64,000 bases of DNA from positions 34,162-98,161 of the forward strand of contig LXQE01000160.1 of assembly GCA_003326195.1 (NCBI GenBank), given 5' to 3'. Made by a program: the position numbers and the translations under genes. Every line of letters starts with the position of its first letter. Within the stretch, counting starts at the first letter, position 1. Source of the DNA: Nostoc punctiforme NIES-2108 (GTDB lineage: Bacteria > Cyanobacteriota > Cyanobacteriia > Cyanobacteriales > Nostocaceae). Positions 26,934-36,588 of this stretch are shown piece by piece. The notes under the pieces were generated by a model. It did no database searches. It was not told where the DNA came from and saw nothing but the letters and a program-made list of their open reading frames with translations.

Positions 26934-27602
26934 ATGACGACATTTGACCATCCCCCCAGAATTTTATTTTTGTATGGCTCCTTGCGTGAGCGTTCTTATA
27001 GCCGCTTTTTGGCAGAAGAAGCCGCACGCATCATTGAAGAATTTGGGGCAGAGGTAAAGTTTTTCGATCCCCGTGAACTGCCGATTTACGGCAGCGTACT
27101 TGACACCCACCCAAAGGTGCAGGAGTTGCGCCAATTAAGCTTGTGGTCAGAAGGCCAAGTCTGGTCTAGCCCAGAGTTGCACGGTCAGATTTCTGGCATT
27201 ATGAAAAATCAAATTGATTGGATTCCGCTTAGTATTGGAGCCGTTCGCCCGACTCAAGGGAGAACTTTGGCTGTGATGCAAGTGAGTGGTGGATCTCAGT
27301 CTTTTAACGCTGTCAACACATTAAGAATTCTTGGACGCTGGATGCGGATGTTCACTATCCCCAATCAATCCTCAGTGGCTAAAGCATATCAGGAGTTTAA
27401 CGAAGACGGGACTATGAACGATTCGCTCTACCGCGATCGCGTTGTCGATGTGATGGAAGAACTTTACAAATTTACCTTGCTATTGCGTGACAAAGTTGAT
27501 TATCTCACAGACCGCTATAGCGAACGTAAGGAAAAAGCTGCCAAAGAGACAATCATGATAGCTTCTCAATCTCTTGAAATTAACTCTAATAAAACAATTT
27601 GA
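26934..27602 (+). CDS. arsH: ArsH, NADPH-dependent FMN reductase of arsenic resistance
   Basis: 222 residues of the flavodoxin-like NADPH-FMN reductase family. YGSLRERSYSR binds the FMN phosphate, and SPELHGQISGIMKNQIDWIPL and GRTLAVMQVSGGSQSFN are ArsH hallmarks. ArsH proteins oxidise trivalent organoarsenicals or act as quinone/metal reductases. It is the last gene of the ars cluster, 115 bp after arsC, and is followed by a hairpin. Confidence 0.94.
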   Translation: MTTFDHPPRILFLYGSLRERSYSRFLAEEAARIIEEFGAEVKFFDPRELPIYGSVLDTHPKVQELRQLSLWSEGQVWSSPELHGQISGIMKNQIDWIPLSIGAVRPTQGRTLAVMQVSGGSQSFNAVNTLRILGRWMRMFTIPNQSSVAKAYQEFNEDGTMNDSLYRDRVVDVMEELYKFTLLLRDKVDYLTDRYSERKEKAAKETIMIASQSLEINSNKTI

Positions 27603-27626
27603 CTATTGAGTATCCAAAAAAAGATA

Positions 27627-27655
27627 ACCTCCTGGCAGATTGAACCAGGAGATTT
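27627..27655. terminator. Hairpin between arsH and the PHP gene
   Basis: CTCCTGG at 27629-27635 and CCAGGAG at 27645-27651 form a 7-bp stem. It is flanked by A-rich and TTTAAAAA sequence between two convergent genes, so it could terminate both. Confidence 0.55.
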
Positions 27656-27673
27656 AAAAAAATTGATTCATCT

Positions 27674-28360
27674 TTACAAGCGTTGTAGCAGACTCAAACC
27701 GTGGCTATCAGTACCACAGGTATTGAAAAGAAAGTATTCATCAGCCAACTTTTGCACTTGTTCTGATTCCAATACGCTGGGTTTCCAAGGGTTAGGGTTA
27801 TTGTAGGCGTAGAAAGTTTCCACACCATCAATGCCCTTTTCGGATGCAGCTGGAATTAAGTCGAAATGCGATCGCTTGTAACGAGCTGGATGAGCCAGAA
27901 CTGCCAATCCCCCAGCCTCATGAATAGCGGCAATCACGTTACTTGCCTGATATTCTTGCCCTGTAGTCGGCCTTCTTTGCAGATAGGGTTTCATACTAGG
28001 GTGTTCTATGGCAAAAGCGTAAGCCAAAATGTGAACTTCTATATTCAAAAGGTTGGCATTGATTTCCACGCCACTCCACAGGTGAGGAGTTGTTGCATGA
28101 GGATTATTCCACTTCCAATCTTCTAACCAAGCAAGGCCTGCTTGATAACCGATAATACCATGATGATCGGTGATGGCTAACCCTTTTAGCCCAATAGCGA
28201 TCGCCTGCTCCATCAATGCACTAGGCTGCAATCTACCATCCGAGTAGACAGTGTGCATGTGAAAGTTGAATAACCTTGGACAACTATGTGCATCAATGTT
28301 ACGGAATACTTGCTTTAAAAGTTCTGCCGAAGTTGTAGTACGGGCCAAATTTACAGCCAT
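27674..28360 (-). CDS. PHP domain metal-dependent phosphoesterase
   Basis: 228 residues. The four PHP motifs are present: FHMHTVYSDG, AITDHHGI, a later conserved His (EVHILAYAF) and LAHPARYKRS, ending with GTDSH. The family coordinates up to three metals and cleaves phosphoesters. Related single-domain proteins act on nucleotides or oligoribonucleotides. The substrate is not predictable here. It is transcribed alone. Confidence 0.87.
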   Translation of the reverse strand: MAVNLARTTTSAELLKQVFRNIDAHSCPRLFNFHMHTVYSDGRLQPSALMEQAIAIGLKGLAITDHHGIIGYQAGLAWLEDWKWNNPHATTPHLWSGVEINANLLNIEVHILAYAFAIEHPSMKPYLQRRPTTGQEYQASNVIAAIHEAGGLAVLAHPARYKRSHFDLIPAASEKGIDGVETFYAYNNPNPWKPSVLESEQVQKLADEYFLFNTCGTDSHGLSLLQRL

Positions 28361-28821
28361 AACCCCCTCTGAAGAAAAATATATATCCTTAACACACCAA
28401 AATGCTACATCTCTGGATGAGAAAGAACCAACACTAAAAATTAGTATCGGCTGCTACTTTCTCAGCTTTTTCAGCAAATTTTTCAATATGTTAAGACTAC
28501 GTTAGCAAATCTTAATCTCAGTAGTCATGGGTAATTTGCACTACTTTTGAATCGAGTAGTAGTAAATATTACACCTAAATTTTCATAAATGCGCCTATAA
28601 CATCTGTGTTAAATGACTTATAAAATAAAGGTTTAGTAGAGTAATTATTTCTAATCAGCCTGAAATTTAAATTGTTTTGATGTGTAAAAAATATTATTTA
28701 TCTCAGTAATTACAGCTTTTTTCTAACCAATAATGACTTTAGCGACCGCATAAGTGAGTCTAAAATAGCTTTGAGAAAACTGGCGATGTCTACGACAGGC
28801 TATGCCTACGCTTGGGCTGCA
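28361..28821. other. Intergenic region, 461 bp, mostly AT-rich
   Basis: AT-rich sequence upstream of the PHP gene. A 29-bp dispersed repeat (GCGATGTCTACGACAGG...) lies at 28783-28811, immediately before the 3' end of the PurM-like gene. No gene or RNA was recognised. Confidence 0.5.
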
Positions 28822-29958
28822 TTATACCCCTCGCGCAATTCCAAAAGAATCTCCCTTCAAGGTGACTCCAAGGGGTTCTACCACTACCTCGCGGGAAAGG
28901 GACGCTTCAACTCTTCCGGCAATCACAGCCGAAAGTTGATGTTCTTTTGCAAGCATGACAATTCGCTCTGCATCCTGCTTTGACTCTGTATAGAATGCGA
29001 ATCCTGCACCGTAATTGAACACTGAAAGCATCGTCTCGGCCCCGCCCTCAAGATGACTTTCAACAAATGTAAATATCTCAGGTACTGGGAGCATCGTTTC
29101 GATGACATACCGAAGCGGCTTCACCGACCGCATCAGCTTTTGCCAGCCATGACCAGTTATATTCTCCATCGCCGTGGGACGAATTCCTTCGCCAAGCACC
29201 GCCTGTACAAGCGGCGTGTAAAGATACGACGCAGCATTCATCGCTTCCCAAAACTCCTGCCCACTCGGAAGTTTTGTTCTATAGCCATCAGGAAGCGATT
29301 CGGCAAGCTTTCGCAGTGGGGTAAAGCCGTTCTCATGGGGGCCTGAACTTTCGACCAGAAGAATGGTATTTCCGGCATCCAGACGCGAACTATCAATAGG
29401 AGCGACACCAGCCGGCATAACCCCAAAAACCGAGCCGGCGATGTCGAGCCGCCCTGGAATCATCTTGGTTTTTAGTTGAGGAGTTTCCCCTGAGAGATAG
29501 ACACACCCGACTCGTTTGCACCCCTCAACTACTCCATCAAGAAACCCATCAAGGAAAGCGGGGGTAAAAATTGTTTCAGGAGTACTCGACGGCAGATAAA
29601 GACCGAGAAGTATAGTCTGCATACCTGAAGTTGCGGCATCGTTCGTCAGACACGAGATGATCTTAATACCAATATTCCACCAGAATTGTCTAAGTTCTTC
29701 TTCGGAAAGATCGTCAGGGCGGGTATCGTCTGCGGTGCCCAGTCCTTCGGGCACAAGTGTCATCGAAAGTTCTCTAGCTCCAGCCTCTAGAAACGGAGCG
29801 AGGTTGAAGCTGAAAGCGTTAGCACTTGCTCCAAGACCCGATGCGGGGACGATGCCATAAGCGCTTGCAAAGCCGAGTGTGCGTTTTGCGGCATCGATGA
29901 AGCGTCGTTTTGCAGCATCGAGAGTATCGTAATCGACTTGATCGAGAGCTTGAGCCAT
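28822..29958 (-). CDS. PurM-like (AIR synthase-related) protein, probable foreign gene
   Basis: 378 residues of the PurM/AIR synthase superfamily. The central GCKRVGCVYLSGETPQ and DIAGSVFGVMPAG segments and SSGPHENGFTPLRKLAE correspond to the PurM motifs GC..GGET, DLAG..VG and SSGLHSNG. The N-terminal half differs from true PurM, and the usual start (SYKDAGVD) is absent. It is therefore a paralogue whose reaction is unknown, not clearly the purine enzyme. Its GC content is visibly higher than its neighbours', and codon choice and the lack of HIP1 sites also differ, which points to horizontal transfer. Confidence 0.75.
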   Translation of the reverse strand: MAQALDQVDYDTLDAAKRRFIDAAKRTLGFASAYGIVPASGLGASANAFSFNLAPFLEAGARELSMTLVPEGLGTADDTRPDDLSEEELRQFWWNIGIKIISCLTNDAATSGMQTILLGLYLPSSTPETIFTPAFLDGFLDGVVEGCKRVGCVYLSGETPQLKTKMIPGRLDIAGSVFGVMPAGVAPIDSSRLDAGNTILLVESSGPHENGFTPLRKLAESLPDGYRTKLPSGQEFWEAMNAASYLYTPLVQAVLGEGIRPTAMENITGHGWQKLMRSVKPLRYVIETMLPVPEIFTFVESHLEGGAETMLSVFNYGAGFAFYTESKQDAERIVMLAKEHQLSAVIAGRVEASLSREVVVEPLGVTLKGDSFGIARGV

Positions 29959-29966
29959 CAGGTTGC

Positions 29967-30032
29967 GTTTTAAGTTAGGAGTTAGGAGTTAGGAGTTAAA
30001 AGTTAGGAAAACTCATAACTCATAACTCCTCA
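29967..30032. repeat. Tandem GTTAGGA repeat
   Basis: About four units of GTTAGGA/GTTAAAA, then a mirrored ACTCATA run, lie between the PurM-like gene and the small hypothetical gene. This is a typical heptameric STRR. Confidence 0.7.
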
Positions 30033-30034
30033 CT

Positions 30035-30268
30035 TTAAAATACCTCATCTTCGATACCACGCCACCATTCACCCAATTTCATCAAATCTTGGTAAATATC
30101 TTCTAATTCTTTGGTGTAGACATCATTTGTCAGTGTGGCTCGACGCTCTTGCAATTTTTTGAGGCGAAGTTGTACCAATACCCAAGGTTTAGAGATACTA
30201 TTTGTTGCTTCGATGTATTGCGCTAGTTCTTTGCTATCCATATATTTTATATTTTGATTTCCCACCAT
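30035..30268 (-). CDS. Small conserved-looking hypothetical protein
   Basis: 77 residues, not recognised. It is charged and helical, with many Leu/Lys/Glu residues (WVLVQLRLKKLQERRATLT) and a C-terminal GEWWRGIEDEVF, and has no membrane segment. A second in-frame ATG (MDSKELAQ) nine residues in could be the real start. It is upstream of the PurM-like gene on the same strand, separated by a heptamer repeat. Confidence 0.55.
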   Translation of the reverse strand: MVGNQNIKYMDSKELAQYIEATNSISKPWVLVQLRLKKLQERRATLTNDVYTKELEDIYQDLMKLGEWWRGIEDEVF

Positions 30269-30330
30269 CCCCTCAATGCCTAACCAAAAACAGTCACGAT
30301 ACTAGTACAATGTCCAAGCTAGTTTTCAGG

Positions 30331-30386
30331 GTTTGTAGTAAGCACTGAAGTGCTTAGAAAATAAGGACTAAAGTCCCTACTACGAA
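30331..30386. repeat. Composite palindromic repeat (GTTTGTAGTAAGCACT...)
   Basis: Outer ends GTTTGTAGTA and CTACTACGAAC are near-complementary. Inside are the hairpins AGCACTGAAGTGCT and GGACTAAAGTCC. It is a relative of the element at 19891-19998. Confidence 0.65.
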
Positions 30387-30543
30387 CTCGTTTACCCATC
30401 AATTTAAACTTGACTGACTACTGTCGTGACTGCTGACAAGGGTGTTAACTGAATTATTTCTACTTTAAATATCTGGCACAATCTACGTAGCCGCAAAGCA
30501 GCTGGCTAAAACACATTGCAGCCAGTTCAAAACTGCCAAGTAA

Positions 30544-31146
30544 TCAAGCTTTAGCCAAGTTTTCAGCAGCAAAGTCCCAGTTGACCAAGTTTTCTAAGAA
30601 ATTCTTGATGAACGCTGGGCGGGCGTTTTTATAGTCAATGTAGTATGCGTGTTCCCAAACATCCAAGGTTAGAAGTGCCTTCTTACCATGAGCTAGGGGA
30701 TTTTCCGCATTTGGTGTTTTGATCACCTTTAGCGTACCACCATCATCGATCAGCCAAGACCACCCGCTACCGAATTGAGTTGCAGCCGCGTTAGAGAACT
30801 CTTCCTTGAATTTGTCAAAGCTACCAAAATCTTTATCGATTTTAGCTGCGAGTTCACCTGTAGGTGCGCCACCACCTTGTGGTTTCAAAGAATTCCAGAA
30901 GAAAGTGTGGTTCCAAACTTGGGCAGCGTTGTTGAAGATTCCCACCTTAGAGGAGTCTTGGAAGGAAATTTTGATCACTTCTTCCAGGGACTTATCAGCA
31001 AGTTCTGTACCTTCAGTGAGCTTGTTGAGGTTGTCTACATAAGCTTTGTGATGCTTGCCATAGTGATACTCGAAAGTTTCCGCTTTCATACCAAAAGGCT
31101 CGAGAGCATCCTTTTCAAAGGGTAGTGGGGGCTGTACAAATGCCAT
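30544..31146 (-). CDS. sodB: Iron superoxide dismutase
   Basis: 200 residues, cytoplasmic, no signal peptide. Metal ligands are H28 (EYHYGKHH), H80 (AAQVWNHTFFW), D162 and H166 (LDVWEHAYY). The AAQVWNHTFFW signature with FGSGWSWL is typical of the iron form rather than manganese. It converts superoxide to H2O2 and O2. It is monocistronic, with a long upstream region of more than 700 bp. Confidence 0.96.
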   Translation of the reverse strand: MAFVQPPLPFEKDALEPFGMKAETFEYHYGKHHKAYVDNLNKLTEGTELADKSLEEVIKISFQDSSKVGIFNNAAQVWNHTFFWNSLKPQGGGAPTGELAAKIDKDFGSFDKFKEEFSNAAATQFGSGWSWLIDDGGTLKVIKTPNAENPLAHGKKALLTLDVWEHAYYIDYKNARPAFIKNFLENLVNWDFAAENLAKA

Positions 31147-31976
31147 TGTGTCAAATCCTCTCTTTATCGGTTTCCAGTTCTAAGCTATTGCAGAAGCTTG
31201 AGACATTAATAGCTTTTATTTTCAGGAGTTTTACGTCTTTGATCGTGGAACATAAAACTTAACATCGTCATTCTACTACCAAAGTGAAACGAAAAACAAA
31301 GTCTTTCTCTAATAAGTAAAATAAGTTAAATCGCTTGTATGCAATCACTATAAATAAAAATGGCTAATATTTCATCCATAAAGACATGTATTACAATCTG
31401 ATTTGAAACACATCAATTGCAAAGCTTATATTTTGGAATTTTCTTATAAGTAAGTGGCACACTTCTTAGTTCAGAAATCATTCAGGAGTGCTATGACAAT
31501 TGGTATTAATTAATTAAAAGCAGCAATTAAAGCTTTGGAACTTCTATCTTTAGTAAGATTAATTGCTATTTAAATAATCAGTCTAAAGCTGGATGACTTA
31601 ATTTTAAAATAAGTTGTTAATTAAAATAATCGACCTAAATTTATTTAAATAAAATAATCAAAAAGAAAAACTATCTAATATCTGTCTAGATTTTGGCACT
31701 GTCTCTGGCTGCAGGAAATCTAGAGTTAGGAAGGCAGGGCAATGCAGCCGCATCATGTCAATAAGATTATTTCATTATCAATAAACTCCAAAACCATCTG
31801 ATTAATATCTGCTTATTGACAAAGATTTTAGAGATTGTCTTGAGGCTTAGACAATTAAATCAAACAGTAAATGCTGTTTTTTTCGTTGATTCTTAACCTT
31901 GGTTACGAGAAAAAAGTACAATTTGGATGCGTTTGCCTTAGAGTCTGCCCTCTTTACAAAGCACAAAAAGAAACTA
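31147..31976. other. AT-rich intergenic region, about 830 bp
   Basis: Divergent region between sodB and a small membrane protein gene. It is strongly AT-rich with many ATTAATT tracts. No reading frame, tRNA or regulatory motif was recognised. Confidence 0.45.
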
Positions 31977-32372
31977 ATGAAACACTTTACCCTGTTTACT
32001 TTTCTGTATCTAGTAGCAGGAGTTTGCTTAACGGCGATCGCACTTGGGCATCCTGACATCACTCCAAACCATAAAATAACCCTGCTAATTAATGCTGGAC
32101 TGTTATACCTTGTCACTGTGCTTAGTACCTTTCGATTTTGGCGACAACGCTTAATACACCGCCAAGAGAGACTGCGCGATAAACCTGCTTGGGATCGGAA
32201 TTTTTTCATGATCTTACTTTCACTCATCATTGGATTTACGCTTTTTACAGCGATCCCTGATTTGGTGAATCACAACTGGGCAATAGAGGTGATTGCCAGA
32301 GTATCTGTCGCGCCACTGCTCATCCTGACAAGTACAGAACAACTCTTAATTAGAAGCCAAAATCGGCAATAA
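31977..32372 (+). CDS. Small membrane protein of unknown function
   Basis: About 131 residues with four hydrophobic segments: FTFLYLVAGVCLTAIAL, ITLLINAGLLYLVTVLS, FMILLSLIIGFTLFTAI, and a last one ending near LLILTSTEQ. Between segments two and three is a basic loop (RFWRQRLIHRQERLRDK), probably cytoplasmic. I do not recognise the family. The frame extends upstream to a TTG at 31899, but ATG 31977 begins just before the first hydrophobic segment and is preferred. Confidence 0.6.
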   Translation: MKHFTLFTFLYLVAGVCLTAIALGHPDITPNHKITLLINAGLLYLVTVLSTFRFWRQRLIHRQERLRDKPAWDRNFFMILLSLIIGFTLFTAIPDLVNHNWAIEVIARVSVAPLLILTSTEQLLIRSQNRQ

Positions 32373-32809
32373 TCCAATACGGTTCAGTTAAGGCTAAAAT
32401 TCTTTGCTAAAGTCAATTTTTTTAACGTAGACGCAAAGCGGCTTTGCCGCAGGCTACCACTAAGGACGCGTTCGTGCAGCGAGCGTCTCGTAGAGAAGGA
32501 CGTACGAGAAGAAAGAAATGCTTAACTGAACTGTATTGGGCAATAATCCTGATTAGGGACATCCAAAAATTAAATTATCCATTTTTCAGAGCGAAGACCA
32601 TAATTGTATTCTTACTCCTCTGCCTCCTCTGCTTCCTCTGCTCCCCCTGCTTGCCAAAGCGATTGATTATTTTTTTATATTGGAAGTCCTTTACAGGTAT
32701 TTTCTTTATTAGTAACCAGAAGAGTACAACAAAAGTGGGAGACAAGGTAGACAGTAGCAGAGATTGATTAAATGGTTGTTCCCTTGTCTCTTTGCTCTCT
32801 TTGATGACA
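32373..32809. other. Repeat-rich intergenic region, 437 bp
   Basis: It includes GCAAAGCGGCTTTGCCGC and GAGCGTCTCGTAGAGAAGG units at about 32433-32500, and a CCTCTGCTCCCCCTGC tract, all typical dispersed cyanobacterial repeats. An open frame at 32444-32767 is made of these repeats and is not called as a gene. Confidence 0.5.
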
Positions 32810-34414
32810 CTACTCAGATAGACGTTGCTGGTAGTAGTTAACTATTTTTGCCGTCACTTCAGACACGGCTAAACCATCAGTTTGAAGTTCGATCGCATCT
32901 GCTGCTTTCTGTAAAGGAGAAACCTTGCGTGTGCTATCTTTCCAGTCACGTTCGGCAATATCCCGTTCTAACTGTTCTAAATTGATTGCGGATTGGCCTT
33001 GTTTGTGAAAGTCTTCCTGGCGGCGACGGGCGCGTTCACTTACAGAAGCGGTTAAGAAAATTTTCACTTCGGCATCGGGAAATACGTGAGTACCAATATC
33101 CCGACCTTCAGCAACTAAACCACCTCTTTTACCCCAGTTTTGCTGTTGTTTAACCAGTGCTTGGCGGACAGCGCTTTGTGCCGCGATCGCAGATACAAGA
33201 GAAGTTACCTCAATGGTGCGAATTACCTGGGTAACATCAGTACCGTCAATCCAAACCTGCACGGACGATTGTAAATCCTGGGTAGGAGTAAGTTCAATTT
33301 TACACAGGTTAGTTAATTCAGCGATCGCACACTCATCGTCAATCGCAATCCCCTTTTGCAGTACTAACCAAGTGACAGCACGGTACATTGCTCCTGTATC
33401 TAAATATACTAAATTCAGGTTTGCTGCCACTTGCCGCGCCACTGTAGATTTTCCAGCCCCAGCTGGGCCATCAATGGCGATAATGGGTTGACGATCGCGC
33501 AATATAATATTGTCAATCAAACGTGTAGCACCAAGACGAGCTGCGATCGCCAACATTCCTTCCTCCTCAACTTTTTCTAAAGACATCAACGTAGTCGGTT
33601 CAACCAATTCAATATATTCCACTGAGACCGTGCTGACCATTGCCACTTCTTGCTGTACCACTGCTATCAACTTGTTACTATTGCGATCACCTGCTTTGAA
33701 TGCAGTTTCAGCTAGTCGCAAACCCCGATATAACACCGCTACTTGCTCTTTTGCCGTTGCAGTCAAATATTGATTGCGAGAACTGAAGGCCAGACCCGAC
33801 GCTTCCCGTACTGTTGGACAAGCAACAATTTCTACTGGCAAATTTAAGTCAGCTACTAAGCGTTTAATAATTGCTAGTTGCTGACCATCCTTTTGACCAA
33901 AGTAGGCACGGTCAGGCTGTACCAAGTTGAAAAGTTTGGTAACAATCGTAGCGACACCCTGAAAGTGACCTTGCCGAGAACGACCACACAAGCCTGTCAT
34001 CATAGCAGATGGGGGGATAACTTGTGTAACCTTTGATTCTTGTATACTCTTCTGAGGAACTGCCATTTCTTCCGGAGTCGGTGCAAAAATGGCATCTACC
34101 CCAGCTTGTTCGCAAAGTTGTTGGTCTTGCTCTAAAGTGCGGGGATAGCGTTGATAATCCTCATTAGGAGCAAATTGCAGGGGATTGACGAAAATACTTA
34201 CAATCACCGTAGAATTTTCTTGCCGCGCCCGTTGGATTAAGCTTAAATGACCTTGATGCAAATTTCCCATCGTTGGCACCAGACCGACTGCCGTCTGATA
34301 CCAGCCAGTCATCTCATCTAGTCTCAGATCCTCAGTAACTGCAATTAGCTTGTTTTCTGAGCAGTGTTTAGTTAAATAGCAGCGTAAAGCTGCGACTGTT
34401 GTCAGCAGGCGCAC
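32810..34414 (-). CDS. panC/cmk: Bifunctional pantoate-beta-alanine ligase / (d)CMP kinase
   Basis: A 534-residue fusion, an arrangement typical of cyanobacteria. The N-terminal half is PanC: GLVPTMGNLHQGHLSL (HxGH), FVNPLQF, FGQKDGQQL, SSRNQYL. It makes pantothenate. The C-terminal half is cytidylate kinase: IAIDGPAGAGKSTVAR (P-loop), YLDTGAMYRAVT, AEGRDIGTHVFPDA. I place the start at GTG 34412-34414, where the conserved RLLTTVAALR begins. The frame extends 44 codons further upstream, but into a GGGCATT repeat. Confidence 0.95.
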   Translation of the reverse strand: MRLLTTVAALRCYLTKHCSENKLIAVTEDLRLDEMTGWYQTAVGLVPTMGNLHQGHLSLIQRARQENSTVIVSIFVNPLQFAPNEDYQRYPRTLEQDQQLCEQAGVDAIFAPTPEEMAVPQKSIQESKVTQVIPPSAMMTGLCGRSRQGHFQGVATIVTKLFNLVQPDRAYFGQKDGQQLAIIKRLVADLNLPVEIVACPTVREASGLAFSSRNQYLTATAKEQVAVLYRGLRLAETAFKAGDRNSNKLIAVVQQEVAMVSTVSVEYIELVEPTTLMSLEKVEEEGMLAIAARLGATRLIDNIILRDRQPIIAIDGPAGAGKSTVARQVAANLNLVYLDTGAMYRAVTWLVLQKGIAIDDECAIAELTNLCKIELTPTQDLQSSVQVWIDGTDVTQVIRTIEVTSLVSAIAAQSAVRQALVKQQQNWGKRGGLVAEGRDIGTHVFPDAEVKIFLTASVSERARRRQEDFHKQGQSAINLEQLERDIAERDWKDSTRKVSPLQKAADAIELQTDGLAVSEVTAKIVNYYQQRLSE

Positions 34415-34512
34415 AAAAATACCCCTAATTCTTATCGATCCCTCCCCCGTTAGTTTATATCCGAAATAGAGGGAAGAGTTGATTGAACTAGGGGAATTAA
34501 GTGATACGGAAC

Positions 34513-34557
34513 TTGGATTGGGGATTGGGCATTGGGCATTGGGCATTGGGCATTGGA
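34513..34557. repeat. Tandem heptamer (GGGCATT)n
   Basis: About four copies of GGGCATT followed by CCCTATT units lie between the panC/cmk start and the end of the RlpA-like gene. The repeat is open in the panC frame, which explains a spurious N-terminal extension. Confidence 0.8.
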
Positions 34558-34585
34558 AAAACCCCTATTCCCTATTCCCTAATAA

Positions 34586-35689
34586 TTATTTCCCTAAGAC
34601 TTCAATATGTACTGGTGCAACACCACTGCCCATCATTCCCAAAATTCGAGCTGCGCCGGCAGATACGTCAATGACTCGACCCCGAATGTATGGGCCTCGG
34701 TCATTAATTCGCAGCACTACAGAACGACCGTTGCGGGTATTGGTTACACGCACTTGCGTACCAAAGGGTAGGCTGCGATGAGCAGCAGTCATTGCTTCTG
34801 GGTTGAATCTCTGACCGCTTGCAGTCTTAGTACCAGAACCGTCATAGCCGTAAAAAGAAGCCATACCTCTCAAAGTGGCTTGCACTACTCCGACGGCAAC
34901 TTGTTGAGGCAGCTTTGGTATTGAGACTGGTTGACGGACTGGTAAATTCGCAATCTCTTTTAGGGGAGATGCATTACCTAGTAGCCTCCGCAAGCGATTG
35001 GTTGCTTGCAATGCATCTTGCGCTAGATCGTTGGTACTACCTGCTAATCGCGTACCTTCGCTGATTTCGACCAACTCTTCGCCATTAATTTTAATTACAT
35101 AGCGATCGCCATTTTGTTGGACAGGGACGCTTTTGTTTTGCGCTTGATTGGCAGTAGATTTTTCCCCTGCTTTCCAACTAACGGTAATCTTACTCCCGTC
35201 AACGTTTTCCCGATTCAACTGGTTGATCTTAGCTGCGATTACACCAGCTATCTGAACCGGGTCATTGTCAGCGGAGCTAATCTGGTTACTCGCATCTGTT
35301 ATGTTGCCAGTATTTAATGCATTTGATGAATTGCTAGCAATAAGGGCGTACCCTTGTACGCCCCCAGTATTGCCAATTGCACCAACTTTTTTAGTCTCAA
35401 GATTCGTATTTGATACAGAACTCAAAAAGGTGAGAACAGGTATATTTTTGATAAAAAGGGTTGCCGCCTTACGTCCTCTAATGTTGTGAGGATGAATTTC
35501 TGTAATCACAGCATCCAAGGTTTGTTTCCCTGCTCTGGATTGGTACTCTCCCACCTTAACCACGTCAGGGGCAGGTGATTTTTGGGATGCTAGCGCATTT
35601 CCCTTGGTGGTTTGAGTGCAACCGACTGAGGGTATTCCCAAAACAGTCAGAAACAGGGCAACAATAGTCCACAAATGTCTTTGATTCAT
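34586..35689 (-). CDS. RlpA-like septal ring lipoprotein / lytic transglycosylase
   Basis: About 367 residues. With the start at ATG 35687-35689 the N-terminus is a signal peptide ending in a lipobox-like SVGC, suggesting a lipoprotein. The C-terminal ~95 residues are the RlpA double-psi beta-barrel: MASFYGYDGSGTKTASGQRF, TAAHRSLPFGTQVRVTN, RINDRGPYIRGRVIDVS, ending in HIEVLGK. RlpA domains cleave or bind naked glycan strands at the septum. The middle ~250 residues are low in complexity and not recognised. The longer frame to 35830 lacks a signal peptide at its start and is rejected. Confidence 0.88.
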   Translation of the reverse strand: MNQRHLWTIVALFLTVLGIPSVGCTQTTKGNALASQKSPAPDVVKVGEYQSRAGKQTLDAVITEIHPHNIRGRKAATLFIKNIPVLTFLSSVSNTNLETKKVGAIGNTGGVQGYALIASNSSNALNTGNITDASNQISSADNDPVQIAGVIAAKINQLNRENVDGSKITVSWKAGEKSTANQAQNKSVPVQQNGDRYVIKINGEELVEISEGTRLAGSTNDLAQDALQATNRLRRLLGNASPLKEIANLPVRQPVSIPKLPQQVAVGVVQATLRGMASFYGYDGSGTKTASGQRFNPEAMTAAHRSLPFGTQVRVTNTRNGRSVVLRINDRGPYIRGRVIDVSAGAARILGMMGSGVAPVHIEVLGK

Positions 35690-36588
35690 GCGTCCGTTTT
35701 TGAAAGCGACTGTAGAACTTAAAGTTTTATAACTCGCGGGATTTACCACTAATGAAAGTGATTTCCCTTTTGAAAAACTCGAACTTGTTCCGTTTTCACT
35801 TTGTTCTTTATAACTGCAACAGACTAGCACGAACCTTTTGGCTTGGGGATCAGGGTTTTAGCGTAACTATCTGCCACTTTCTCAAATTCCAATTCCAATT
35901 TAAAGGGCGAAACCTTTCTCAAAAGCGGACTTTAGCTGTGTAACGCTTTTTTCCGTAAGTCAAAAATTTCTTCAAAAAACTTTACGCTTATTTCACATTA
36001 AAGTGGCGATACCCTATTTACATCAGTTCTAAAGGCTCGCTACTACCCGTGTATTCTATGTCACATCTAATTGGGCTATTCCCTATAAGAAATTAATATA
36101 ACTTTAATTAAATAGCATCGGCATAAATGCTTAAAATCATTTATTTAATGAAATATTTAGATTTAACTATGAACAAGTGGTGATATGAGTTACATCTTAA
36201 ATAATTATGCAAATTAGTTTGAATTTAATATCTTTTTTCAAAGTTTTTTCTACTTACATCAATCATTACTTTTGTTCTCCATAACTAAACTGATATTGGT
36301 GATAAATATCACTAGTTAGCACCGTATTGCTGAGTATAAAAAAAAGGACAATACTCAAATTAATATTTTTCAGGATTAATGACTTAAAAATTAAGAAAAC
36401 TTTGCGATCGCACGGATAACAGATGTTGCGTGTACTAAAAATGACAACCTATATTGTCTATCCTCAGTAATTGCTCAAGTATGATCTTTTATATCAAGCT
36501 ATTTTTGACAAAATCTTTGTAACAGTAGGGATGTACACCTGCACCTCTTCTATATATAGTAGGTATTTTGGGAAATGCTATCAGCCTA
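35690..36588. other. AT-rich intergenic region, about 900 bp
   Basis: Divergent region between the RlpA-like gene and glutaminase. Short open frames occur on both strands but show no protein-like composition. Nothing else was recognised; it is one of the longest non-coding stretches in the window. Confidence 0.45.

Noticed and set aside
31847..32230. 127-codon minus-strand frame opposite the small membrane protein
   Set aside because: The plus-strand frame has a clear four-helix pattern; the minus frame is its shadow.
32444..32767. 107-codon open frame
   Set aside because: Composed of dispersed repeats (GCGGCTTTGCCGC, CTGCTCCCCCTGC) with no protein-like pattern.
34415..34546. N-terminal extension of panC/cmk
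   Set aside because: It encodes the GGGCATT repeat and sequence without PanC similarity; GTG 34412-34414 fits the family start.
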